Assembly: GCA_963634745.1 (NCBI GenBank) | Contig: CAVHCX010000016.1 | Coordinates: 1-64,000, forward strand | Source of the DNA: CAKRJP01 sp963634745 | Lineage (GTDB): Bacteria; Bacillota; Clostridia; Lachnospirales; Lachnospiraceae | Length of the DNA: 64,000 nt | Reading direction: 5' to 3' | Shown: in pieces, positions 7,571 through 17,356 of the stretch | Position numbering within the stretch: the first letter of the stretch is position 1 | How the letters are laid out: the number at the start of each line of letters is the position of its first letter | Notes under the pieces: model-generated | Databases searched by the model: none | The model's input: the letters and a program-made list of their open reading frames with translations, nothing else | What the model was told of the DNA's origin: nothing | Program-made: the position numbers and the translations under genes

Positions 7571-8692
7571 TTAATAACGAACGTAAATCATTCCGTCCTG
7601 AACCGCTCCTACGATAACTCCGATACCGTAATCCGCTGCGTGGATCATCTGACCGCCACCGATATAGATACCACAGTGGTTGGCATTTACACAAACATCT
7701 CCCGGCTGTGGATCAGAAACCTGGGTCCATGTAAGGAAGGTATAGGTTGTTCCAAGTCTTGCATACTGGCCGGTCAAGCAATAGCTGACAAATCCCGAAC
7801 AGTCGAAAGCTCCCGGACTACAAGCTCCCCATACATATTCTGCATTACCTACCCAAGAATAAGCACGTCCTACAATTGTTCCGTCATCTGCTGCCGGTGT
7901 AGCAGTACTTGAACTGCTGGTGTCTGCAGCTGTTGTATCTGTAGTTGTAGTTGTAGTCGTTGTACTTGCACTTGTATTGGAAGTAGATGTCGATGCAGAT
8001 GCTGTCTGACTGGCAGCTGCCTGTTTGGCTGCCTTGGCCTGAGCTTCTTCCTTGGCCTTCTTCTCAGCTTCTGCCTTCTTCTGAGCTTCCAAAGCAGCCT
8101 TAGCTGCTTCCTGGATCATACTGTCAATGTTGGTAATCTCAGCACTCTTGTTGCTGATGGTTGTATTGAGTTCCTCACTCTGAGATTCATACTCAGCTTC
8201 CAGATCTTGAATATTCTGAAGGTCTTCTTCGATAGTTGACTTTAAATCCTTAACCTGCTGAACCGTCTCCTTGTATTCTTCCAACATATTACGGTCATAG
8301 GTATGAACCTTCTCTACATACTCTGTCTGAGCTAAAACATCTGCAATGTCTCCGGAATCAACAATACGCTCCAAGGCTGAGTTGTCGCCTTCCTCATACA
8401 TATACTTGATACGAAGCTTCATATCTTCATACTGCTGTTGCTCTTTTTCCTCCGCAACCTTTAGGTCCGCTTCCGCCTGGGTCTTCTCCTGACCCTTCTC
8501 AATAAGCTGAGTTTCCAAATCATTCATCTTGGTCATCAACTCATTCAACTGGGTCTGTAAGGCATCCACTTCGCTCTGCTTGGAGGCTTTACTTTTCTTT
8601 AAATCGTCTACGTTGGTGGCCATAACCGGTGTAGCTATGCTTCCGCAAGCTAAGATCGCGGCCATCAAAATCGTAACTAGTCTTTTCTTCAT
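7571..8692 (-). CDS. secreted PcsB-like coiled-coil NlpC/P60 peptidoglycan hydrolase
   Basis: A Sec signal peptide (MKKRLVTILMAAILACGSIA...VMATN) is followed by about 200 residues of charged coiled coil (DDLKKSKASKQSEVDALQTQ and on). A Ser/Thr linker including eight Thr in a row comes next, then a C-terminal NlpC/P60 domain. Its catalytic Cys is in FDCSGFVSYC and the His in NHCGIYIGGGQMIHAADYG. Such proteins cut peptide stems of peptidoglycan outside the membrane. The coiled coil resembles the part of PcsB/CwlO-type enzymes that docks on FtsEX. The start at 8692 has AAGGAG 5-6 bases upstream; an upstream in-frame Met has none. The 373-residue length is normal for the group. It appears monocistronic. 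Confidence 0.92.
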   Translation of the reverse strand: MKKRLVTILMAAILACGSIATPVMATNVDDLKKSKASKQSEVDALQTQLNELMTKMNDLETQLIEKGQEKTQAEADLKVAEEKEQQQYEDMKLRIKYMYEEGDNSALERIVDSGDIADVLAQTEYVEKVHTYDRNMLEEYKETVQQVKDLKSTIEEDLQNIQDLEAEYESQSEELNTTISNKSAEITNIDSMIQEAAKAALEAQKKAEAEKKAKEEAQAKAAKQAAASQTASASTSTSNTSASTTTTTTTTDTTAADTSSSSTATPAADDGTIVGRAYSWVGNAEYVWGACSPGAFDCSGFVSYCLTGQYARLGTTYTFLTWTQVSDPQPGDVCVNANHCGIYIGGGQMIHAADYGIGVIVGAVQDGMIYVRY

Positions 8693-8835
8693 AAACACTC
8701 CTTGATTATTGATTTTTATACTCTTCATCCCTAGGTCTGCTCTATCCCGAAAATAATCTTCAAAAGCAAACATCTGCGTCGATTATAAATCAATTATTCA
8801 AAAAAATCAAGAGGATTTAACAATTCTGTAACATT

Positions 8836-8994
8836 TGGAATAACAGTTCAGCCGTGCGACGAAAGAAACACCTTCTGCTTTTCAAGCTCGCTTGCAAAAA
8901 TCAGAAGATGCTTCTTTCGTCATATGGCGCTCTGCCGAAGCTCGAAGCACCCGCCTAAGCGGCGGATTCGAGTTTCATAGCTGAACTATTATTT
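8836..8994. repeat. strongly folded ~155-bp intergenic element (MITE- or REP-like)
   Basis: An outer inverted repeat pairs ACAGTTCAGC (8843-8852) with GCTGAACTAT (8980-8989). Inside lie two further hairpins. One runs 8858-8921: GACGAAAGAA pairs with TTCTTTCGTC, then CTTCTG with CAGAAG, then CAAG-CTCG-CTTG at the tip. A smaller one at 8941-8972 pairs CTCGAA with TTCGAG around a CCGCCTAAGCGG core. Together they form a three-way junction that spans almost the whole gap. Its right end overlaps the stop codon of the transporter gene, so it may also terminate that transcript. No open frame is inside. Confidence 0.7.
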
Positions 8995-9915
8995 TTTCCC
9001 ATTCACAACATAAATTCCCACACACACTAAAGCCAGTGCCAGCAGACTTCCTATATTAAAGGCCTGCTGATACTCTCCCAGCACTAAGGCCGATAAGACT
9101 ACACTGCAAAGAGGATTTATAAATCCAAAAATTGCCACCTTTGACACATCATTGTAAGTTAGGAGTATGGACCACAAAGTATAGGCCACTGCAGATACCA
9201 TGGCAAGATACAAAATCAGCATACATCCCGGTAGATTTATATAAGAAAGTTTTCCTCCCATGAGCTTTCCGATCAAGAATAGGACGATTCCTCCCAGGGT
9301 AAACTGGGTCCCACTTAAGATTACCGGTGATACCTTCTTTGAGAAAATATTAATCAGTACCGAAGATACTCCGTAGGATATTTGAGCGACCAGGACAAAT
9401 CCGTCTCCTGTCAGGTTGAAACCGGCATCCAGGGATCCACTCATTAAGTTGATAATTACTACCCCTGCGAAGCCAAGGACGCAACCTATAAATTTTCTGG
9501 AAGTAAATCTTTCATTGCGAAACACAAGACAAGCCAAAAGAATGGCTACAAAATTACCTGTTCCCGTAATAATTCCGCCCTTTACGCCTGTGGTATTTGC
9601 CACCCCTATATAAAAGAAGAAATACTGCACAACCGTCTGAGCCAGTCCCACAGGGATGGCATATTTTAAAATCTTTTGATCCGGTAGCATAGGCTTTTTT
9701 TCTTTAATCGAAGCAAAAATAAGCACCATAATTCCTGCCAGGGTAAATCGGATTCCTGCAAATACGATCTGACTTGCCACGTCACTATTTTCCACCTGAA
9801 GGAGTCTGTATCCGGTCTTAATTGCCGGGATCGCACTGCCCCAAAGGGCACAGCAGATAGCCGCAAGCACCGCAACGATCCAGGTTTTTGTTAATATATT
9901 TTTCTTTTCTTTCAT
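8989..9915 (-). CDS. EamA/DMT family transporter
   Basis: An integral membrane protein of 308 residues with about ten hydrophobic helices in two EamA halves (drug/metabolite transporter superfamily). Recognisable stretches are AAICCALWGSAIPAIKTGY in helix 1 and AMVSAVAYTLWSILLTYNDV in the second half. The substrate cannot be told from sequence. The start at 9915 (MKEKKNI) is preferred over one ten codons upstream, with an AGGTG about 8 bases before it. The stop codon lies in the arm of the folded repeat. It is separated from gltD by a terminator, so it is probably transcribed alone. Confidence 0.9.
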   Translation of the reverse strand: MKEKKNILTKTWIVAVLAAICCALWGSAIPAIKTGYRLLQVENSDVASQIVFAGIRFTLAGIMVLIFASIKEKKPMLPDQKILKYAIPVGLAQTVVQYFFFYIGVANTTGVKGGIITGTGNFVAILLACLVFRNERFTSRKFIGCVLGFAGVVIINLMSGSLDAGFNLTGDGFVLVAQISYGVSSVLINIFSKKVSPVILSGTQFTLGGIVLFLIGKLMGGKLSYINLPGCMLILYLAMVSAVAYTLWSILLTYNDVSKVAIFGFINPLCSVVLSALVLGEYQQAFNIGSLLALALVCVGIYVVNGKK

Positions 9916-9975
9916 ATAAAGGCACCTATTCTTTCTTAAAATCAAGGGATACTCTAAAAAGCCATTTTAACATAA

Positions 9976-10013
9976 AAGAAAGCCCCGTGCACCTAAGATA
10001 CACGGGGTTCTTT
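9976..10013 (-). terminator. terminator of gltB-gltD
   Basis: CCCCGTG (9983-9989) pairs with CACGGGG (10001-10007), extended by AAAGAA/TTCTTT outside. The minus strand continues CTTTCTTTTATG. It lies just after the gltD stop. Confidence 0.8.
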
Positions 10014-10055
10014 TTTTTCCATACATTTTAAAGTCAGGATGAGAAGCCCCGGAGA

Positions 10056-11555
10056 TTATTGCACATACATATTTGTATAACCCATAAGGTCATAATCTAC
10101 CTGTTTTGCAACCTCGCGGCCTTCACGGATCGCCCATACGACCAGGGACTGGCCTCTGTGCATATCTCCTGCTGCATAAACATTTTTTACTGTAGTGTCA
10201 TAAGCTCCCTGAGGAGTTGCCACATTGGTTCTTTGGTTTACTTCCACACCAAAGGCCTTGGTTACGTAAGCTTCGCTTCCTAAGAATCCTGCTGCGATCA
10301 GTACCAATTCCACATTAATGGTTTTCTCGCTTCCCGGAATCTCCACCATCTGGAAGCGTCCGGTCTTTGGATCTTTCTTTGCCTCAAGCTTGACGATTAC
10401 AGCCTGCTTTAGCTTTCCATCTTTATTTTTAATAAATTCTTTGACTGTGGTTTGATACTCTCTTGGATCGTGTCCAAAGACAGCAATTACTTCCTGCTGG
10501 CCATAGTCGGTCTTGCAGACTTTAGGCCACTCCGGCCATGGATTGCTTGCGGCTCTCTCATCCGGAGCCTTTGGCATCATCTCTAACTGGATGATACTCT
10601 TAGCACCATGACGCATAGCCGTTCCTATACAGTCATTTCCGGTGTCACCACCTCCGATGACCATAACATTTTTTCCCTTGGCTGAAATATAAGTTCCATC
10701 CTTCAACTGCATATCATTAGCCCACAAGGCCTTGGTCGTGCTCTTTAAGAAATCTACAGCAAAATAGATTCCTTCCGCATCTCTTCCGGGCACCTTAATG
10801 TCTCTTGGATTCGATGCTCCACAGCAAAGGATTACCTTATCAAATTCCTTCAAAAGGGCTGCTGCCTTCTTGTCTTTTCCGACATTGCAGCCGGTCACAA
10901 AGCGAATTCCCTCTTCTTCCATAATCTTGATCTTACGATCAATGACCTGCTTTTCCAATTTCATATTTGGAATTCCGTAGCGAAGAAGGCCTCCAACCTT
11001 GTCTTCTCTTTCAAAAACAGTTACCAAGTGGCCACGGCGATTTAACATATCCGCAGCTGCAAGCCCGGAAGGGCCGGAACCTACAATTGCTACTTTTTTA
11101 CCGGTACGGATCTTTACTTCTCTGGCACCTGCATAGCCCTCGGCATAGGCTTTTTCGATAATTCCATACTCATTAGCCTTGGTAGATACCGGTTTTCCGT
11201 TTAATCCACAAGTACAAGCGGCCTCACAAAGTGCCGGACATACTCTGGAAGTAAATTCCGGGAAATTATTGGTTTTCTTCAAGCGAAGGTATGCCTCTTT
11301 CCAGTTGCTGTGATAAATCAGATCGTTCCACTCCGGCACTAGGTTGTGGAGCGGGCAGCCGCTGGCCATGCCTGCAAGCATGGCTCCTGACTGACAAAAA
11401 GGAACTCCACAAGCCATACATCTGGCTCCCTGAATTTCCTGTTCCTCCTGAGAAAGAGGGGTGTGAAATTCCTGGAAATGCTTGATTCTAGACTTAGGAT
11501 CCTCTGCTACCTTATCCTGTCTTTCATATTCCATAAATCCTGTTGCTTTTCCCAT
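10056..11555 (-). CDS. gltD: glutamate synthase (NADPH) small subunit
   Basis: This subunit takes electrons from NAD(P)H to the large subunit for glutamate formation from glutamine and 2-oxoglutarate. The N-terminal Fe-S region has CMACGVPFCQSG and CPALCEAACTCGLNG. A first dinucleotide fold has GSGPSGLAAADMLNRRGH for FAD, and a second has VIGGGDTGNDCIGTAMRHGA for NAD(P)H. The 499-residue length is typical. The gene follows gltB by 12 bases, so the two subunits are cotranscribed, and a terminator follows. Confidence 0.96.
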   Translation of the reverse strand: MGKATGFMEYERQDKVAEDPKSRIKHFQEFHTPLSQEEQEIQGARCMACGVPFCQSGAMLAGMASGCPLHNLVPEWNDLIYHSNWKEAYLRLKKTNNFPEFTSRVCPALCEAACTCGLNGKPVSTKANEYGIIEKAYAEGYAGAREVKIRTGKKVAIVGSGPSGLAAADMLNRRGHLVTVFEREDKVGGLLRYGIPNMKLEKQVIDRKIKIMEEEGIRFVTGCNVGKDKKAAALLKEFDKVILCCGASNPRDIKVPGRDAEGIYFAVDFLKSTTKALWANDMQLKDGTYISAKGKNVMVIGGGDTGNDCIGTAMRHGAKSIIQLEMMPKAPDERAASNPWPEWPKVCKTDYGQQEVIAVFGHDPREYQTTVKEFIKNKDGKLKQAVIVKLEAKKDPKTGRFQMVEIPGSEKTINVELVLIAAGFLGSEAYVTKAFGVEVNQRTNVATPQGAYDTTVKNVYAAGDMHRGQSLVVWAIREGREVAKQVDYDLMGYTNMYVQ

Positions 11556-11567
11556 TTTTCTCGCCCC

Positions 11568-14500
11568 CTATCTTCCACTCTTGATGGCATTAAATGCTTC
11601 CATCTGTGCTTCTTCGTTACTCATTCCCTGTGCCTCAAATTCAAGGATCTTCTTTAGCATACGCTCATAATCCTTCGGAATGATCTTCTTGAATTTCGGC
11701 AGGTACTCGGTAAAGTTTGCAAGGATCTTCTTTCCGATCTCAGAATTGGTATAGGCCACATGCTCCTCGATCATACCCTTTAACTCATCTACGTCTACCT
11801 TGGAAACTACATGTTCCATATTTACAAGCTGCTTATTCAGTCTCTTGTACAAGGTATTGTCTTCATCTAAAACATAAGCGACACCACCGCTCATACCTGC
11901 GGCAAAGTTCTTGCCGGTCTTACCAAGAATAGCTACACGTCCGCCGGTCATGTACTCACATCCGTGATCTCCGACACCTTCTACTACGGCAGTAACACCG
12001 GAGTTACGAACTGCAAAACGTTCTCCTGCAATACCATTGATGAAGGCCTTACCACTGGTGGCACCGTAGAGAGCTACGTTACCGATAATGATATTTTCCT
12101 CGTGCTTATAGGTCACTCCCTTTGGTGGGTAAACGATCAGTTTACCACCGGAAAGTCCCTTTCCATAATAGTCATTGCTGTCTCCCACAAGTTCCAGGGT
12201 TAATCCCTTAGGAATAAAGGCTCCAAAGGACTGGCCGCCGGCTCCTGTACATTTTACAACATAGCTGTCCTCTTCCAATCCTTCCGGATAACGCTTGGTA
12301 ATCTCAGATCCGAAGATGGTACCGAAGGTACGGTTCACATTGGTTACATCAACCTCAATGCTCTTTTTCTGTCCCTTCTCCAAGGCAGGAAGAAGTTTCT
12401 TCACCAGGATCTTCTCATCTGCAGTTTTCTCAAGCTCGAAATCGTAAACCTTCTTTGGATTAAAGATCATAGGCTCATCGGTTCCCACATAAGGATTATA
12501 AAGAATCTGGCTTAAGTTTAAGGTGGCTGCTCGACTAGAAGTTGCCTGGTCTTTCACCTTCAAAAGATCGGTACGGCCTACTAATTCATCAATAGAACGA
12601 ACTCCCAGTTTTGCCATATGCTCTCTTAAATCCTGGGCAATAAATTTCATGAAATTAATTACATATTCCGGCTTACCTGAGAAGCACTTGCGAAGTTCCG
12701 GATTCTGGGTTGCCACACCTACCGGGCAGGTATCCAGATTACATACACGCATCATGACGCAACCTAAGGTTACAAGAGGTGCTGTGGCAAATCCAAATTC
12801 CTCTGCTCCGAGGATGGCTGCGATAGCAACATCACGGCCGCTCATAAGCTTTCCGTCTGTCTCGATACGAACGCGTTCTCTCAATCCATTTTGGATCAGG
12901 GTCTGATGGGTCTCTGCCAAACCAAGCTCCCAAGGAAGACCTGCATTGTGAATGGAACTTCTAGGTGCGGCTCCTGTACCTCCGTCATAACCGGAAATTA
13001 AGATGAGTCCTGCACCGGCCTTAGCAACACCGGCTGCGACCGTTCCTACACCTGCCTCCGATACAAGCTTTACAGTAATTCTTGCATCTTTATTGGCATT
13101 CTTGCAATCGTAGATGAGCTGAGCCAAATCCTCGATAGAGTAAATATCGTGATGCGGCGGTGGAGAGATCAGGCTAACACCAGGTGTTGAATGTCTGGTC
13201 TTTGCGATCCATGGGTATACCTTTCCTCCAGGTAAATGTCCACCTTCTCCCGGTTTAGCTCCCTGGGCCATTTTAATCTGAATCTCTTTGGCACTAACCA
13301 GATAACGGGAGGTTACACCAAATCGTCCGGAAGCCACCTGCTTAATTGCTGAGCAGCGGTTGGTATCCAGTCGTTCGATTTCCTCACCACCTTCACCACT
13401 GTTTGATTTTCCATGAAGGGTATTCATGGCAATCGCCAGGGCCTCGTGGGCTTCTTTTGAAATGGATCCGTAAGACATGGCACCGGTCTTAAACCTGGTA
13501 ACAATTTCGTCTACGCTTTCCACCTCATCAATGGAAATTCCTTTTTCCGGATAAACAAATTCCAGCTGTCCTCGAAGGTTAATACTCTCACCTTCCTGGT
13601 TTACCATCTCTGTATACTGCTTAAAGAGTTCATAATCCCCTCTTCTTGTTGCCTGCTGGAGGGCATGAATGGTGCGTGGATTATAAAGATGCTTCTCTCC
13701 GTTACTCTTTTCTTTGTGCTGTCCGATACTGTTAAGGGTCATATCCACTTCCAGTCCCAATGGATCAAAGGCCTGGGAATGACGAGCGATATAATCATTG
13801 GCAATCTCCTGGATTCCGATACCACCCACACGACTTACTGTATCTGTGAAATATTTTTTAACAAAATCTTCTTTTAAGCCGATAGCCTCAAAGATCTTAG
13901 CTCCCTGGTAAGACTGGATGGTGGAAATACCCATCTTAGATGCTGTTTTTACAATACCACTAAGGACAGCTTCGTTATAATCATCCACTGCTGCGTAGTA
14001 ATCCTTGTCCAGCATACCGCTCTCAATCAGCTCTTTGATAGACTCATGAGCCAAATATGGGTTGATCGCACAAGCACCATAACCTAATAAGGTTGCAAAA
14101 TGATGAACTTCTCTAGGTTCTCCGGTCTCTAAGATGATGGCTACTGAAGTTCTCTTCTTTGTGCGGACCAAATGCTGCTGAAGTCCTGATAAGGCAAGAA
14201 GTGACGGGATCGGTACATGGTACTCATCTACTCCCCTGTCTGAAAGGATGAGTACATTTGCCCCATCTAAGATTGCCCGGTCTACTTCAATAAAGAGGTA
14301 GTCAATGGCTTTCTCCAAGCTGGAATTTTTGTAAAATACCATATCAATCTCAGCTACCTTAAAGCCCGGACGGTTCAGGTTTTTAATCTTCAACAAGTCT
14401 GTCTCAGTAAGGATAGGATTATCTACCTTAAGCATACGGCAGTTAATCGGATTCTCCTCTAAGATGTTTCCATCTTCTCCTACATATACGGTTGTGGAAG

Positions 14501-16103
14501 TTACTACCTTCTCACGAATGGCATCGATCGGCGGGTTGGTAACCTGGGCAAACAATTGCTTGAAGTAGTTAAATAAATTCTGATGCTTCTCAGAAAGTAC
14601 TGCAAGTGGGGTATCAATTCCCATAGCTGCAGTTCCCTCACTTCCGGTCTTTGCCATGGTGAGAATAGAGGTTTTTACTTCTTCATAGGAATAACCAAAG
14701 GCCTTCTGCAATTTCTTTCTCTCATCCTGAGAGTAAGTAACTACCTTCTCGTTTGGAATTTTAAGGTCATCAAGCTTGACCATGTAAGAATCTAACCACT
14801 CACCATAAGGCTGTCTGCTTGCATAATCCATTTTCAGCTCTTCATCATCGATGACTTTTCCCTTGATGGTATCTACAAGGAGCATCTTGCCCGGATGAAG
14901 TCTTTCTTTTAATACGATCTTAGAAGGATCGATATCTAAGACACCAACCTCTGAAGAAAGGATCAGATTATCATCACTGGTGATGTAGTATCTGGAAGGT
15001 CTCAGGCCATTACGGTCAAGAACCGCTCCCATGCAATCTCCATCGGTAAAGAGAATGGATGCCGGTCCGTCCCAAGGCTCCATCATAGTTGCATAGTACT
15101 GATAGAAGTCCTTCTTCTCCTGAGCCATGGCCTTATCATTGGCCCAAGGTTCCGGAATTGCGATCATAACTGCCAAAGGAAGTTCCATTCCACTCATAAC
15201 CATAAATTCAATGGTATTATCTAACATAGCTGAGTCAGAACCTGCTACGTTGATTGCCGGAAGAACCTTATGAAGCTCACCCTTTAGGTAGTCGGATTTC
15301 ATATTCTCCTCACGGCCACGCATCTTGTCTGCATTACCCTTAATGGTATTGATCTCACCATTGTGTACCAGATAACGATACGGATGGGCACGGTCCCAGC
15401 TTGGATTGGTATTGGTACTAAATCTTGAATGCACAATCGCGATTGCAGACTCGTAATCCGGATGCTGGAGGTCCTCAAAGAAGGAACGCAGCTGATTTAC
15501 TAAGAACATTCCCTTGTAAACGATGGTTCTGCTAGAAAGGGACACTACATAAGTCTCATCACTGCTCTGCTCGAAGATTCGCCGTACCACATAGAGGCGT
15601 CTGTCAAATTCCAGGCCCTTAGCAACCTTCTCCGGGCGCTCTACAAATCCCTGCATAATACAAGGCATACAAGCTTTTGCCCTGCTTCCAAGAACTTCTT
15701 CTTTAATAGGCACTTCTCTCCATCCAAGGAAGTTCATACCCTCTTTTTTTACAATAACCTCGAAGATCTTCTTGGCCTGGTTTTTCTTCAGCTCATCCTG
15801 GGGGAAGAAGAACATTCCCACACCATAATCTCTCTCTGAGCCCAAAGAAATACCGAGGTCCTTACAGGCCTTGGAGAAAAATTTATGGGAAATCTGTAAA
15901 AGGATTCCTACTCCATCACCTGTCTCGCCCTCGGCGTCCTTGCCGGCTCTATGTTCTAAGTGTTCAACAATCTTTAATGCATCTACCACTGTATCGTGGG
16001 TCTTCTTACCTTTGATGTTAACAATTGCACCGATTCCGCAGTTGTCATGTTCAAACTGGGAACGATACAAGCCTTGTGCTGTGCTCATATCCTGTTCAGT
16101 CAT
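11568..16103 (-). CDS. gltB: glutamate synthase large subunit
   Basis: This protein of about 1510 residues makes glutamate from glutamine and 2-oxoglutarate. The class II glutaminase domain opens with the nucleophile Cys in NCGIGAIVNIKG, after a propeptide of about 21 residues that is normally removed. The central and FMN-binding domains follow (PGEGGHLPGGKV, LISGYDGGTGAAPRSS), with a 3Fe-4S cysteine cluster at CVMMRVCNLDTCPVG. A C-terminal beta-helix domain completes it. The start at 16103 is chosen because AAAGGA lies 8 bases upstream; an ATG two codons earlier lies too close. It is the first gene of gltBD, with a clear promoter and an upstream dyad. Confidence 0.96.
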   Translation of the reverse strand: MTEQDMSTAQGLYRSQFEHDNCGIGAIVNIKGKKTHDTVVDALKIVEHLEHRAGKDAEGETGDGVGILLQISHKFFSKACKDLGISLGSERDYGVGMFFFPQDELKKNQAKKIFEVIVKKEGMNFLGWREVPIKEEVLGSRAKACMPCIMQGFVERPEKVAKGLEFDRRLYVVRRIFEQSSDETYVVSLSSRTIVYKGMFLVNQLRSFFEDLQHPDYESAIAIVHSRFSTNTNPSWDRAHPYRYLVHNGEINTIKGNADKMRGREENMKSDYLKGELHKVLPAINVAGSDSAMLDNTIEFMVMSGMELPLAVMIAIPEPWANDKAMAQEKKDFYQYYATMMEPWDGPASILFTDGDCMGAVLDRNGLRPSRYYITSDDNLILSSEVGVLDIDPSKIVLKERLHPGKMLLVDTIKGKVIDDEELKMDYASRQPYGEWLDSYMVKLDDLKIPNEKVVTYSQDERKKLQKAFGYSYEEVKTSILTMAKTGSEGTAAMGIDTPLAVLSEKHQNLFNYFKQLFAQVTNPPIDAIREKVVTSTTVYVGEDGNILEENPINCRMLKVDNPILTETDLLKIKNLNRPGFKVAEIDMVFYKNSSLEKAIDYLFIEVDRAILDGANVLILSDRGVDEYHVPIPSLLALSGLQQHLVRTKKRTSVAIILETGEPREVHHFATLLGYGACAINPYLAHESIKELIESGMLDKDYYAAVDDYNEAVLSGIVKTASKMGISTIQSYQGAKIFEAIGLKEDFVKKYFTDTVSRVGGIGIQEIANDYIARHSQAFDPLGLEVDMTLNSIGQHKEKSNGEKHLYNPRTIHALQQATRRGDYELFKQYTEMVNQEGESINLRGQLEFVYPEKGISIDEVESVDEIVTRFKTGAMSYGSISKEAHEALAIAMNTLHGKSNSGEGGEEIERLDTNRCSAIKQVASGRFGVTSRYLVSAKEIQIKMAQGAKPGEGGHLPGGKVYPWIAKTRHSTPGVSLISPPPHHDIYSIEDLAQLIYDCKNANKDARITVKLVSEAGVGTVAAGVAKAGAGLILISGYDGGTGAAPRSSIHNAGLPWELGLAETHQTLIQNGLRERVRIETDGKLMSGRDVAIAAILGAEEFGFATAPLVTLGCVMMRVCNLDTCPVGVATQNPELRKCFSGKPEYVINFMKFIAQDLREHMAKLGVRSIDELVGRTDLLKVKDQATSSRAATLNLSQILYNPYVGTDEPMIFNPKKVYDFELEKTADEKILVKKLLPALEKGQKKSIEVDVTNVNRTFGTIFGSEITKRYPEGLEEDSYVVKCTGAGGQSFGAFIPKGLTLELVGDSNDYYGKGLSGGKLIVYPPKGVTYKHEENIIIGNVALYGATSGKAFINGIAGERFAVRNSGVTAVVEGVGDHGCEYMTGGRVAILGKTGKNFAAGMSGGVAYVLDEDNTLYKRLNKQLVNMEHVVSKVDVDELKGMIEEHVAYTNSEIGKKILANFTEYLPKFKKIIPKDYERMLKKILEFEAQGMSNEEAQMEAFNAIKSGR

Positions 16104-16140
16104 ATGCATTGTCCTTTCTGATTTTAGTTTGTTTTTTCAT

Positions 16141-16169
16141 ACTATACTCCCTCTCTTTACTTTTGTAAA
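16141..16169 (-). promoter_or_regulatory. promoter of gltB-gltD
   Basis: On the minus strand TTTACA (16164-16169), a 17-bp spacer and TATAGT (16141-16146). Transcription would start near 16134, leaving a leader of about 30 bases. Confidence 0.8.
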
Positions 16170-16184
16170 GCACGAAATCTTGCT

Positions 16185-16209
16185 AAGTTGTCAGATTATT
16201 AGACAATTT
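16185..16209. promoter_or_regulatory. candidate activator-binding dyad upstream of gltB
   Basis: TTGTC (16188-16192) and GACAA (16202-16206) form an inverted repeat with a 9-bp spacer and AT-rich flanks. Its centre is about 62 bases upstream of the predicted transcription start, a common activator position. The binding protein is unknown. Confidence 0.4.
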
Positions 16210-16292
16210 AATCATATTCTTTATATTCAGTCCTTATTGTCTTAGTTTTCTTTAATTGTTTCCGATTTTTCAACATTTTTTCAAACAAAAAA

Positions 16293-16338
16293 ATTCCCTT
16301 TTGCAAGTATCCGGCTTTAAATACTCACAAAAGGGAAT
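16293..16338 (-). terminator. terminator of the CPBP protease gene
   Basis: ATTCCCTTTTG (16293-16303) pairs perfectly with CAAAAGGGAAT (16328-16338), with AGTAT/ATACT inside. The minus strand continues with a T run (TTTTTTTG). Confidence 0.85.
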
Positions 16339-16353
16339 CCCTTTTTTCTCTTT

Positions 16354-17244
16354 TTACTTTTCATCAGGCAGTCGCTGCAAAACAAGATACATGCAGGATC
16401 CAAAAGCAGCACAAGCTACCGTCATAAGGCCGATATAGCGGATGTCCTTTGCCAGGGCCTCATATAGGTTAAATTCTGTAGCCAGTACAGACCCAAGATT
16501 CATAAATATATGAGCCAAAATCGGTGCCCATATAGACCCCATCTTTTGATAGAGCCAGGCAAGTAAGAATCCCAAAAGTGCACCGTATACCATCTGCACG
16601 GCATTTCCGTGAAGGATTCCAAAAATCAAGGAAGAATAGATCATGGATCCCATCACCGAGCTATCCTCCTTCATTCTATTAAATACCAAACCACGGAATA
16701 CCAATTCCTCACAAATCGGAATTAAAATTCCCAAGGCTACAAGCTGTACTCCTAAATTTGCGGAATACAAGGCAGACATGGTGTCTGTATAGTCGGAACT
16801 ATAGCTTGCAAAGTTTCCGATAATAATCAGGTTGTTCAAAGCAACACTTAGAGCCAGAGAAATTAAAATAGCAGGAAGGTAATAGGCCACCGGTGCCTTC
16901 TCTCTTATTTTCTTCCCTGCCATCTTTTCTTTCATCCGGTCCTTATGAAACATCCAGGCCAAAAAGGGGATGGTACAGATGGCTGCAAAACCTTCGATCA
17001 CAGTTGCATACTGCATATATAGCTTCATGATCTGATTATAGATTTTCATCATCTGGTCTTGATCATCCATGGCCTTTAAAACCAGTTCTTCATGCCCCGT
17101 CACATAACCGCCAACCAGGGCAAACACTCCCACAAAAGAAACCAGGCAGGCAATCCCCCATTTCAAAAACAAGGGGCTCCATATCCGCCAAAAATTTCCG
17201 GCGCCTCTTCGTCTTCTCTGCCCGGTCTGTCTATATTCTTCCAT
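16354..17244 (-). CDS. CPBP family intramembrane metalloprotease
   Basis: A membrane protein of 296 residues with about seven hydrophobic segments after a basic N-terminus (RQTGQRRRRGAG). It carries the CPBP (Abi) motifs: EELVFRGLVFNRM with the paired glutamates, HGNAVQMVYGALLGF and LAHIFMN, the presumed metal-binding catalytic set within the membrane. Family members process prenylated or membrane substrates or give self-immunity to bacteriocins. The substrate here is unknown and no bacteriocin gene is adjacent; the peptide locus is 12 kb away. It appears monocistronic with its own terminator. Confidence 0.9.
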   Translation of the reverse strand: MEEYRQTGQRRRRGAGNFWRIWSPLFLKWGIACLVSFVGVFALVGGYVTGHEELVLKAMDDQDQMMKIYNQIMKLYMQYATVIEGFAAICTIPFLAWMFHKDRMKEKMAGKKIREKAPVAYYLPAILISLALSVALNNLIIIGNFASYSSDYTDTMSALYSANLGVQLVALGILIPICEELVFRGLVFNRMKEDSSVMGSMIYSSLIFGILHGNAVQMVYGALLGFLLAWLYQKMGSIWAPILAHIFMNLGSVLATEFNLYEALAKDIRYIGLMTVACAAFGSCMYLVLQRLPDEK

Positions 17245-17356
17245 TCATTATCCTTCTTTCATCGTTTTTAACGCTACTTTTACTATGATAATTCCCTGGA
17301 GCCTATCTTGCAATTAAAAATTTATTAAATTGCCTATCTAAATTTATTAAATTTTC

